Assembly: GCA_019309485.1 (NCBI GenBank)
Contig: JAFDGC010000018.1
Coordinates: 1 to 53,078, forward strand
Source: Deltaproteobacteria bacterium
Lineage (GTDB): Bacteria > Desulfobacterota > Desulfobacteria > Desulfobacterales > UBA2156
Direction: 5' to 3'
Length of the DNA: 53,078 nt
The notes below the pieces were generated by a model. It had not been told where the DNA came from, did no database searches, and saw nothing but the letters and a program-made list of their open reading frames with translations. The stretch's first letter is position 1; each line of letters starts with the position of its first letter. Positions 1 to 7,235 of the stretch are shown piece by piece. The position numbers were made by a program, and so were the translations under genes.

Positions 1-34
1 GAATCTCCATACGGCACAAAATCAGAATTTTTTC

Positions 35-560
35 ATGAATCGGCCAAAAGAATATTCGAAAAAAGAGGATGCCGTGTCCGTCACCTTTCACGTCGGCAAG
101 AACAACCTTGCCACGCTCATCTGCCCGAACTGTGCCTGGACCAAAACCATCGATGCCACCAAGTACCTTGGCGCGGAAAAGAAGATTAAAATCAAGGTTC
201 GCTGCAGGTGCGGAACCACCTATATCGCCGTTCTCGACCGCCGGAAGTTCCAGCGCAAAGAAACGGACCTCTACGGCACTTTTGTGACGGTCCATCTTCC
301 GGGGCCATGCAGGTGAAGCCCTCATCGTGAATCTGTCCCGGGAGGGTTTGCGCTTTACAACCGACACAAAGGCCCTTTTGAAGCCCAACGATCATATTCG
401 GATCGAGTTTCACCTGGATGACCGGAACCGATCCCGGATTCGGAAGCGGGCCGTGGTGAAAAGCGTCACCGATAATTTCGTCGGGGTTCAATTCACCCGC
501 GTCGACCCCAGCGACGCCAGCGACGTCGCCATCGGGTTTTACCTTCTCATCAAAAGCTGA
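35..560 (+). pseudogene. PilZ-domain protein, disrupted by a +1 frameshift
   Basis: Two adjacent reading frames together make one PilZ-type c-di-GMP-binding protein. The first (35-316) carries a CPNC/CRC cysteine pair and ends with the arginine-rich PilZ entry motif DRRKFQRK. The second (from about 303, in the next frame, to 560) begins GHAGEALIVNLSREG, the expected second half of the PilZ signature (NxSxxG), and runs to the end of the domain. Skipping one base in the GGGG run at 301-304 joins them into about 174 residues. Either the gene is inactivated or one base has been miscalled in the homopolymer. A PilZ protein would normally couple c-di-GMP to surface or motility functions; no partner gene is next to it. 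Confidence 0.75.
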
Positions 561-661
561 TATAGTCCTTTCCCGTCTTATTTTAGACAAACGATCACGC
601 GTTGCACCCGCCGGTGTTCGCACGAAAAAGAACATCGGATCTGTTTTTACGGAGGTGTGGA

Positions 662-2029
662 TTGGATTTTACCCGCCTGTTTCACCCGGAAAGCATCGCC
701 GTGGTGGGCGTTTCCCTTACCAACGACCGGCACCCCGCCAACGTCATCTACAACAAAATTCATTTACGATATCCGGTGAACGTGTATCCGGTGAACCCCA
801 AGGGCGGACGCCTTCAGGGGGAACGGGTATATACCGGCATCCCTGAAATTCCGTCCTCCGTCGACCTGGCGGTGATTGCGGTCCGTGCGGAATCTGTGGG
901 GGAGATCCTCGAAAGCTGCATCGAAAAGCGTGTGGGGGGTGCGGTCATTATCTCCGGCGGATTCGCCGAAACCGGCCGTAAAGATCTTCAGCAAAAACTG
1001 GTGGATTCGGCCCGAGAGGCGCAATTCCCGTTCATCGGACCCAATTGCCTGGGGATTTACGCCCCCGGCCGATTCGACTCTTTTTTCCTCCCCGGGGAGC
1101 GGCTCATCCGTCCGGAACCCGGCGCCGTGGCCGTGGTCAGCCAGAGCGGCGGCGTCCTGGTGGACCAGATGGTGAAGTTCGCGGAGCAGGGGGTGGGCCT
1201 CTCCCTGGCCGTGAGCATCGGCAACAAGGCCCTCATCCGGGAGCTGGACCTGATCCAATACCTTGCTAAGGATCCCGATACCCGGGTCATTTCGTTATAT
1301 GTGGAAGGATTTGAAAAAAACGAAGGCCGGCGGTTTGTGGAAGCCGTCCGGAGCATCTCCAAGCCCGTCATTGTGTTGAAGGCCGGAAAGAGCCGGCAGG
1401 GAAGCAGGGCCGCAAACAGCCACACGGCCTCCCTGGCCGGAGATTATCGGGTCTTTTCCCAGGTAATGATGCAGCACGGCGTCGTGGAAGCGAAAAATGA
1501 ATTCGAAATGGTGTCTTTCTGCGAGTCATTGAGCTGCTATCATCGACCCATCCAAGGAAAAATCGGTATCATTACCGCCAGTGGGGGGCACGGGGTCCTT
1601 GCCTCGGACGTCTGCGCCGCCCACGGCCTTTCGGTGCCGGCAATTAACGCTGCGGATCAGGAAAGGATCCGGGAAAGCCTCTCGGAGCGCCTCCGCACCA
1701 TCGTCACCCTGCAAAATCCCATTGATTTGACCGGGAGCGCCGAGGATGACGACTTCGTGGCCGCCGCCGCGGGCCTGATCCGGGTACCGGATATCGACTG
1801 TGTCCTTCTCCTGCTGCTGCCCTATTCTCCGGGAATCAGCTCGGATCTCGGCGCGCGGATGAGTTATCTCTTCCGGGGCCAGGACAAGCCCCTGATGGCC
1901 TATGTGCCGCACCAGGAAAAATACCGGATGCTCATCGAAGGTTTCGAACTCAACAACGTCCCGGTCTCTTCTTCCATCGACGGAGCCGTTTTAATGGCGG
2001 AAGCCCTCCGGAGGTGCCGACCATGCTGA
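662..2029 (+). CDS. ADP-forming acyl-CoA synthetase, alpha subunit
   Basis: Makes or uses acyl-CoA with ADP/ATP and phosphate, conserving energy as ATP from acetyl- or acyl-CoA; cytosolic. About 455 residues: CoA-binding Rossmann domain at 10-100, succinyl-CoA-synthetase-like flavodoxin domains after it, GPNCLG at 126-131, and the phospho-accepting histidine in NSHTASLAG near residue 254. I choose TTG at 662 because GGAGGT sits 5 bases before it; the frame is open further upstream but without a good ribosome site. The beta subunit starts inside the last codons (overlap at 2023-2029), so the pair is translationally coupled. The two subunits are fused in many relatives and split here. Acyl preference (acetate or a branched or aromatic acid) cannot be read from sequence. 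Confidence 0.9.
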   Translation: MDFTRLFHPESIAVVGVSLTNDRHPANVIYNKIHLRYPVNVYPVNPKGGRLQGERVYTGIPEIPSSVDLAVIAVRAESVGEILESCIEKRVGGAVIISGGFAETGRKDLQQKLVDSAREAQFPFIGPNCLGIYAPGRFDSFFLPGERLIRPEPGAVAVVSQSGGVLVDQMVKFAEQGVGLSLAVSIGNKALIRELDLIQYLAKDPDTRVISLYVEGFEKNEGRRFVEAVRSISKPVIVLKAGKSRQGSRAANSHTASLAGDYRVFSQVMMQHGVVEAKNEFEMVSFCESLSCYHRPIQGKIGIITASGGHGVLASDVCAAHGLSVPAINAADQERIRESLSERLRTIVTLQNPIDLTGSAEDDDFVAAAAGLIRVPDIDCVLLLLLPYSPGISSDLGARMSYLFRGQDKPLMAYVPHQEKYRMLIEGFELNNVPVSSSIDGAVLMAEALRRCRPC

Positions 2030-2709
2030 ACCCGGAAATAAAGGACATTTTCCTGAAAGCCCAAAAGACCGGATGGGTGATGGAGCCGGAAGCCAAGCGG
2101 CTGATGGCCCTGGCCGGAATTCCGGTGCCGGCCTTTTCGTGGGTCAAGACGGAATCCGGAGCCCTTAAAGCCGCCCGGAACATGGGTTATCCCGTGGCGG
2201 CCAAGGTGGTGTCTCCGGAGATCCTCCACAAAACGGAGGTCGGCGGCGTGGCGTTGGGAATCAAAAACGACGCGCAATTATCCCAAGTCTTTTCCCGATT
2301 CAGCACCATGCCGGGGTTTGAAGGCATCCTGGTGGAGGAAATGGTCTCCGGAACGGAGCTTATTCTAGGCGCCAAGATCGACGATCAATTCGGCCCGGTG
2401 ATCCTTCTGGGAATCGGCGGCACCGGAGTGGAAGTCTACGGGGATACCGCCCTTCGCATGGCCCCCCTTGGAGAAAAGGATGTCGTGGCGATGTTCGACA
2501 GTCTCAAGGGCGCCGCTTTATTGAAAGGCCACCGGGGAACCCCGCCGATGAATCTGAGCGCCTTGATGCGTTTGATGCTGGACTTTTCCGCTCTGGTCAT
2601 GGCGTGTGCCGAACACATCGAATCCATCGATTTGAACCCGGTGAAATGCACGCCGGAAAAGTGTGTTGCAGCCGACGCCCGGATACTCCTGCCCCAAGCG
2701 GAAAAATAG
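2023..2709 (+). CDS. ADP-forming acyl-CoA synthetase, beta (ATP-grasp) subunit
   Basis: Nucleotide-binding partner of the alpha subunit; about 228 residues, the usual length for a separate ATP-grasp beta chain. GYPVAAKVVSPEILHKTEVG at residues 55-74 is the conserved ATP-grasp entry, followed by VEEMVSGTELILG and the glycine-rich GIGGTG. It is the subunit that carries the ADP/ATP site, while the histidine that shuttles phosphate is in alpha. ATG at 2023 is preferred over GTG at 2014 because GGAGGT at 2010-2015 is 7 bases before it. It overlaps the alpha gene by 7 bases. The next gene is convergent. Confidence 0.9.
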   Translation: MLNPEIKDIFLKAQKTGWVMEPEAKRLMALAGIPVPAFSWVKTESGALKAARNMGYPVAAKVVSPEILHKTEVGGVALGIKNDAQLSQVFSRFSTMPGFEGILVEEMVSGTELILGAKIDDQFGPVILLGIGGTGVEVYGDTALRMAPLGEKDVVAMFDSLKGAALLKGHRGTPPMNLSALMRLMLDFSALVMACAEHIESIDLNPVKCTPEKCVAADARILLPQAEK

Positions 2710-2822
2710 GTCCACCTAAGTTGTCCGCGTCGCTTTTGAGGGCACAAAAGAGGCCTTGGGCCGTTTCCGGGTTGTCCTCGTTGAGGGTGGAGGTATCGGT
2801 GGATCCCTGAAGTCGCGGCGGC

Positions 2823-3773
2823 TCAGACATGGTTGCGCAACTTGAGTTCAATGGGGTGGGGATTCAGATAAAACTGGGCTTTCAAGTACGGTTCATCGTA
2901 CTTCCGGGTGTAGTGCTTGATCAGGGTGACGGGGACGATGAGGGGAATATGACCCCGGCGATACTGATCGAGGACTTCGAGGAGTTCCTTTTTTTCATCC
3001 GGGGAAAGCCGGTTCTTGAAATATCCCATCATGTGCTGCAGGACATTCGCGTGCTTGCGCACCGTGGCTTTCAGTAAAAGGGCTTCCATGAGGAGGGTTT
3101 CATAGCGGTCGAACAATATCTTGACCGGTAGTTTCTTCCCTTCGGTCACCCATTTTCCCATCCGGCGATAGTGGGTTTCGCTGTGGGAAAGAATGAGGAG
3201 CTTGTGGGTGGTGTGGAAGTCCACCAGGCCACCCAACCGCTTTTTTCCGGAGAGGACCTCCCGCCAGCGCTGAAGGGTAAAGATCCGTTCAATGAAGTTT
3301 TCCCTTAAAACGGGATCGTGAAGGCGTCCGTCGTCCTCGGCCGGAATCAGGGGAAACCGGTCCATAAAGATGCCGGCAAAGATCCCCCTTCCTTTCTTCA
3401 CGGGCATTCCCTGACCTGTATAGACCTTCACCCGTTCCATCCCCGAAGAAGGGGAGCTGCTCTTGAAGATGAATCCGCAAAGCCCTTCCCGGTCCAGCTC
3501 CGCCAACCGTCCCCTGGCCCACCGGATCATCCGTTCCGTGTGATCCCGCCCTGTTTTCACAGTGACCAGTCTCGGGGCTTCAGGAGACCCCGCCAAGTGC
3601 ATGGCTTCCCGGGGGATGGGAAGGCCGCATTCCACCTCCGGGCAGACCGGTACGTACTGCACGTATTGCCCCAGGGTGTCGGTGATGAAGCGATCATGCC
3701 TGTGGCCGCCGTCGTAGCGTACCGCTTCTCCCAAAAGGCACCGGCTGACCCCGATCTTGATGGGTGCGTCCAT
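2823..3773 (-). CDS. DUF523 and DUF1722 domain protein
   Basis: A 316-residue two-domain protein. The N-terminal half is DUF523, with VSRCLLGEAVRYDGGH near residues 8-23 and CPEVECGLPIPREAM near 44-58 (conserved cysteines). The C-terminal half (about 190-310) is a DUF1722/YbgA domain ending in the conserved stretch HPIELKLRN. The fusion is widespread in anaerobic bacteria. Its biochemical role is not settled; a thiol or sulfur role has been proposed for DUF523 because of the invariant cysteines, but I would not assign one. It is convergent with the acyl-CoA synthetase genes and may share a transcript with the small reading frame at 3888-4058. Confidence 0.85.
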   Translation of the reverse strand: MDAPIKIGVSRCLLGEAVRYDGGHRHDRFITDTLGQYVQYVPVCPEVECGLPIPREAMHLAGSPEAPRLVTVKTGRDHTERMIRWARGRLAELDREGLCGFIFKSSSPSSGMERVKVYTGQGMPVKKGRGIFAGIFMDRFPLIPAEDDGRLHDPVLRENFIERIFTLQRWREVLSGKKRLGGLVDFHTTHKLLILSHSETHYRRMGKWVTEGKKLPVKILFDRYETLLMEALLLKATVRKHANVLQHMMGYFKNRLSPDEKKELLEVLDQYRRGHIPLIVPVTLIKHYTRKYDEPYLKAQFYLNPHPIELKLRNHV

Positions 3774-3887
3774 GGTGTTTCCCTTTTCATTTTTGTGTCT
3801 CGTGGAGCCTTCCCGCCTGGAAGGGAGGGGCTCCCCGGTAAGGGAAGTTCCTGTTGTGGGATTGCGGGAAGCGGCCCGTTCAAGCGT

Positions 3888-4058
3888 TCATATCACCGGG
3901 GCCTCCTTCCAGGCAACGGAAATCCGTACGGAACCGTTGACGATCGTCGATTCGAGGCCTATAAGCGTATGCATGGAAACTTCGCCCCATTCTTCGGAGG
4001 CCTGGACACCCATGAGGACAGACGAAACATTGATGAATGCCGTGCCTTCCATCCGCAT
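3888..4058 (-). CDS. Possible small protein of unknown function
   Basis: A short frame (about 56 residues from ATG 4058; a TTG at 4070 and an ATG at 4052 are also possible) lies in the 350-base gap between the DUF523 gene and the first acetyltransferase, pointing the same way as DUF523. It reads as alternating hydrophobic beta-strand-like segments (EVSMHTLIGLESTIVNG then VRISVAWKEAPVI) and its codons favour G or C at the third position like neighbouring genes. No family recognised, no strong ribosome site. The opposite strand also has open frames here, so coding status is open. Confidence 0.35.
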   Translation of the reverse strand: MRMEGTAFINVSSVLMGVQASEEWGEVSMHTLIGLESTIVNGSVRISVAWKEAPVI

Positions 4059-4124
4059 CCGGAAAACCAACGCCGCCGTGAATGAAAACGGGGCTTTTCA
4101 TCAAATGATCTGTACGGAGGAACT

Positions 4125-4679
4125 ATGCGATATCCAAAAGAAATTATCTTGAAAGACGGCCAGGAGGCCGTCATCCGGCACCTGGAGAAAGGCGACGAAC
4201 CCGCCTTAAAGGCGTTCTATTCCCGCATTCCGGATTCCGATCGATGGTACATGCGTTACGATGTGACGGATCCTTCCGTGATCCGAAAATGGATCGACGG
4301 CATCGGCAAGGGAACCGTTTATTCCATAGTGGCCTTTTCCGGGGAGAAGATCATCGCCCATGCCTCCCTTCACATGCGGGGATTCGGATGCACGGCCCAT
4401 GTGGGGCGGCTGCGTATCATGGTGCTTCCCGAGTACCGCCATAAGCGCCTGGGCACCTGGATGCTCCTGGACCTTATTCAATTGGCCATGGATAAGGGGC
4501 TTTCCGAACTGAGGGCGGACTTCGTCGCCGGCATCGAAGACGCCGCCATCGATTCCGCGGTGAAACTGGACTTTTTCAAGTGCGCCGTCCTGGAAGATTA
4601 TGTGAAAGATCCCGACGGAAACCGGCACCATATGATCATCATGATCAAGCGCCTGCACAAGAACTGGGGAGACTTCTAA
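4125..4679 (+). CDS. GNAT-family N-acetyltransferase
   Basis: Acetyl-CoA-dependent acetyltransferase of 184 residues, cytosolic. After an N-terminal alpha/beta region, the acetyl-CoA pyrophosphate loop is visible as VLPEYRHKRLGTWML around residues 100-114, a variant of the (R/Q)xxGx(G/A) motif. GGAGGA is at 4116-4121, just ahead of the ATG. A second GNAT gene follows 17 bases later. Both lie downstream of the ADP-forming acyl-CoA synthetase locus; in other bacteria protein acetyltransferases (Pat, AcuA) regulate acyl-CoA synthetases by lysine acetylation, so a regulatory role is possible but is only inferred from proximity. Confidence 0.8.
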   Translation: MRYPKEIILKDGQEAVIRHLEKGDEPALKAFYSRIPDSDRWYMRYDVTDPSVIRKWIDGIGKGTVYSIVAFSGEKIIAHASLHMRGFGCTAHVGRLRIMVLPEYRHKRLGTWMLLDLIQLAMDKGLSELRADFVAGIEDAAIDSAVKLDFFKCAVLEDYVKDPDGNRHHMIIMIKRLHKNWGDF

Positions 4680-4696
4680 GCGGGCCGGATTCGAAG

Positions 4697-5344
4697 ATGA
4701 TGTACGCGCATCAAAAAGAAATCATTTGGCCCACGCCCAACGGCAATGTCCGGGTGAGATCCTTTTGCACTTCGGAGGAGATTCGGGAGTATATTTTTGA
4801 CACCGAATTCAAGACCTATGCCCAGTATAAATCCCTTTATACCAGACGGGAGACATTGGAAAAAAAAGCCGACACTCCGGATACCAACGTGACCCTGGCC
4901 CTGTCGAGCCGAAAACATATCGTCGGATTCGGGGTTTTGGATCACCCGGAACCCGAAGAGCGCTGGGCCGCCCTGGGACCGGGGAAGATCATGGAAATCA
5001 AGGCCGTGGAGGTCTGCCGGAGCTGGCGCTCCCATCGACTGGCCGGAAAGATTCTAAAACTCGCCCTGGACCATCCCCGCATCGAGGATATGGTGGTTTA
5101 CATGGTGGGATACTCCTGGACCTGGGACCTGGACGGATCCGGTTTGACGGCCCAACAGTACCGGACAGTGCTGATGCGGCTCTTCAAACCCTTTGGTTTC
5201 TCAGTATTCGAAACCAACGAACCCAACATCTGCATCCGTCCTGAAAACGTCTTTATGGCCCGCATCGGAAAAAAGGTCTCTTCCCAAGACCAAAACCGTT
5301 TCAAATGGCTCCGGTTCGGCATCACCCGGCCCATGGGGTCGTAA
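4697..5344 (+). CDS. AcuA-like GNAT acetyltransferase
   Basis: About 215 residues. The sequence MEIKAVEVCRSWRSHRLAGK around residues 98-117 is a GNAT acetyl-CoA loop, and the overall layout (N-terminal CTSEEIREYIF region, conserved tryptophans in the middle) resembles the AcuA group, whose Bacillus member acetylates and inactivates acetyl-CoA synthetase. ATG at 4697 or the adjacent ATG at 4700 is the likely start; the frame is open further upstream, inside the preceding gene, but that part mirrors the first acetyltransferase. There is no strong ribosome site, so coupling to the upstream gene is plausible. Assignment to GNAT is firm; the AcuA-like label is tentative. Confidence 0.7.
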   Translation: MMYAHQKEIIWPTPNGNVRVRSFCTSEEIREYIFDTEFKTYAQYKSLYTRRETLEKKADTPDTNVTLALSSRKHIVGFGVLDHPEPEERWAALGPGKIMEIKAVEVCRSWRSHRLAGKILKLALDHPRIEDMVVYMVGYSWTWDLDGSGLTAQQYRTVLMRLFKPFGFSVFETNEPNICIRPENVFMARIGKKVSSQDQNRFKWLRFGITRPMGS

Positions 5345-5462
5345 GCAGACGAAAGGCCATTAAAGACCCGATCCGATGCCAGCCGGGCTTGACCCGAAGG
5401 GCATCCACTGATAAACAAGGCTTCCGATTTTTCACCTTCTGCCCCAAAAAGGAGGCGCACTC

Positions 5463-6401
5463 TTGATCGAGGTTGAAAATTTATCCAAATATTACGATGG
5501 TTTTTGTGCGGTGAACCGCATCGATTTTTCCGTCCAGAAGGGAGAAATCGTCGGCCTTTTGGGGCCCAACGGTGCGGGCAAAACCAGCACGCTGCGGATG
5601 CTCACTGGGTATCTTAGCCCCACCTCCGGGAACATCAGGGTCAAGGAATATTCCATCCGGGATGACGCCCTAAAGATCAAACACCTCATGGGATACCTCC
5701 CCGAGTCGGCGCCGCTGTACCGGGCCATGCTCGTCTACGATTACCTGGACTTCGTGGCCCGGATCCGCGGACTCGACGAAGACAAAGCCAAGAACCGGAT
5801 TCGGGCGCTTTCCGAACTGTGCGGCCTTACGGAAATCATGCATTTTTCCATCGGTGAGCTTTCCCGGGGCCTCCGGCAGCGGGTGGGGTTGGCCCATGCC
5901 ATGATGAGCGATCCGGAAATTCTGATCCTCGATGAACCCACCTCGGGGCTCGATCCGAACCAGATCGTGGAAATCCGGGACATCATCCGGCGGGCGGCCA
6001 AGGAAAAGACCATCATATTGTCCACCCACATCCTGAGTGAAGCGGAAGCCACCTGCGACCGGGTGATCATCATCCACCGGGGAAAAATCGTGGCCGACGA
6101 CGACACGCGGACCCTTTCGGAAATCTCCGGCCTGGACCAGGTCGTCACCCTTGCCTTGCGCCATGCACCTGCCGAGGCGGCCGCAGAGAGACTCAAGGGA
6201 ATCGACGGGGTACTGGACGTCCAGGAAACAGGAAAAATCGACAGCGAAACCCTTGTGCTGAAAGTCCGGTGCCGGGAGGGATCGGACCCCCGGGAAGCCA
6301 TTTACAAAAGCGTCAAGGAAACGGACTGGGTGTTGCTCGAACTGCATCAAGAGACCCAGAATCTGGAAACCATATTCCGTGAACTCACCCGGGAGGATTG
6401 A
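5463..6401 (+). CDS. Gld/Nos-type ABC transporter ATP-binding protein
   Basis: ATPase of an ABC-2 type exporter, 312 residues. Walker A GPNGAGKT is at 34-41, the signature is LSRGLRQRVG, Walker B is LILDEPTSGLD and the switch histidine is in LSTHILSE. The C-terminal 80 residues form the accessory domain common in GldA/NatA-like ATPases. TTG at 5463 follows AAAGGAGG closely and begins MIEVENLSKYYDG, which fits family starts. The permease gene begins 1 base after the stop, so the two are an operon with the downstream membrane-anchored genes. Substrate unknown; the same set is called Gld in gliding bacteria but is common in non-gliding anaerobes. Confidence 0.9.
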   Translation: MIEVENLSKYYDGFCAVNRIDFSVQKGEIVGLLGPNGAGKTSTLRMLTGYLSPTSGNIRVKEYSIRDDALKIKHLMGYLPESAPLYRAMLVYDYLDFVARIRGLDEDKAKNRIRALSELCGLTEIMHFSIGELSRGLRQRVGLAHAMMSDPEILILDEPTSGLDPNQIVEIRDIIRRAAKEKTIILSTHILSEAEATCDRVIIIHRGKIVADDDTRTLSEISGLDQVVTLALRHAPAEAAAERLKGIDGVLDVQETGKIDSETLVLKVRCREGSDPREAIYKSVKETDWVLLELHQETQNLETIFRELTRED

Positions 6402-6402
6402 T

Positions 6403-7104
6403 ATGCGCCCTCTTATCGGCATCGCAGGAAAAGAACTCAAAGACTACTTCGTCTCCCCCATCGCGTATATCGTCATTTCGGTGTTTCTCCTGGTGACGGG
6501 CTGGATCTTTTTCACCACCTTTTTCCTGTTCAATCAGGCGGACATGCGGAATTTCTTCAACCTGCTCCCCATGACCTTTTCCTTCGTGATCCCGGCCGTG
6601 ACCATGCGCCTTTTTTCCGAAGAACTGAGTGTCGGCTCCCTTGAAACCCTCCTCACCTTACCCGTCCGGTTTTCGGACGTGGTGATGGGAAAGTTCGTCG
6701 CGGCCGTCCTTTTTACGGCGGCGATTCTGGCCCCCACCCTCGCCTATCCCGTGGTCATCTCCCTTTTGGGGGATCTGGACTGGGGACCTGTCGTGGGAGG
6801 ATACGCCGGCGCACTCCTGCTGGGCGCCTCCTTTTGCGCCATCGGCCTATTGGCCTCGGCATTGACCCGGAACCAAATCATCGCCTTCATCCTGGGAGCG
6901 GTCATTTGTTTTTCCCTGACAGTCATCGATAAAATGCTCTTTTTCTTTCCGGATTCCCTGTTGGGCGTCATCGCCTATCTCGGCGCCGGCACTCATTTTG
7001 AAAACATCGCCAAAGGGGTCATCGATTCCAGGGACCTCCTTTATTTTTTCAGCGTCACCTTCATCGGCCTGTATGCGGCCACACTGGCCATGCAGGAACG
7101 GTGA
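6403..7104 (+). CDS. ABC-2 type transporter permease (GldF-like)
   Basis: Membrane subunit of about 233 residues with six predicted transmembrane helices: the first after ELKDYFVSPIAYIVISVF, the last ending near the C terminus at YAATLAMQER. The opening RPLIGIAGKELKDYF is typical of the permease that pairs with Gld-like ATPases. ATG at 6403 follows GGGAGG at 6391-6396; a GTG at 6379 lies inside the ATPase gene and is less likely. The stop codon falls at the edge of the hairpin element at 7102-7206, which now separates this gene from its operon partner at 7236. Confidence 0.9.
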   Translation: MRPLIGIAGKELKDYFVSPIAYIVISVFLLVTGWIFFTTFFLFNQADMRNFFNLLPMTFSFVIPAVTMRLFSEELSVGSLETLLTLPVRFSDVVMGKFVAAVLFTAAILAPTLAYPVVISLLGDLDWGPVVGGYAGALLLGASFCAIGLLASALTRNQIIAFILGAVICFSLTVIDKMLFFFPDSLLGVIAYLGAGTHFENIAKGVIDSRDLLYFFSVTFIGLYAATLAMQER

Positions 7105-7206
7105 CCGGAACGCTTCCCGCAATCCCCGCCATTTAAGGCGGGGTCAAGGGAAGTGATCTCAAATAGGTACTTACTTTACCGGGGAGCCCCGCCCTTCAGG
7201 GCGTGG
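7102..7206 (+). mobile_element. Hairpin-bearing MITE-like element, copy A
   Basis: About 105 bases holding two strong hairpins: CCCCGCC-6-GGCGGGG at 7124-7143 and GCCCT-2-AGGGC at 7191-7202. A second copy lies in reverse orientation at 34254-34360. Shared stretches include the left end (TGACCGGAA...CTTCCCGCAA), the first stem, the GGGTC(A/G)AGGGAAG linker and the GCCCTTCAGGG stem; the middle has diverged. The pattern of subterminal G/C hairpins is typical of short IS200/IS605-type relics, but no transposase is near. It sits inside the Gld-like operon and directly ahead of the ribosome site of the next gene. Confidence 0.6.
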
Positions 7207-7235
7207 AGCTCCACAACGAATTCAGGATCATGCAG

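Noticed and set aside
2711-2730. CCTAAGTTG resembling the MITE end
   Set aside because: Only nine bases match the terminal repeat CCTAAGTTGAGCG; there is no second end or flanking duplication.
3318-4085. 255-codon plus-strand frame
   Set aside because: Mostly antisense to the DUF523 gene and without recognisable protein features in its unique part.
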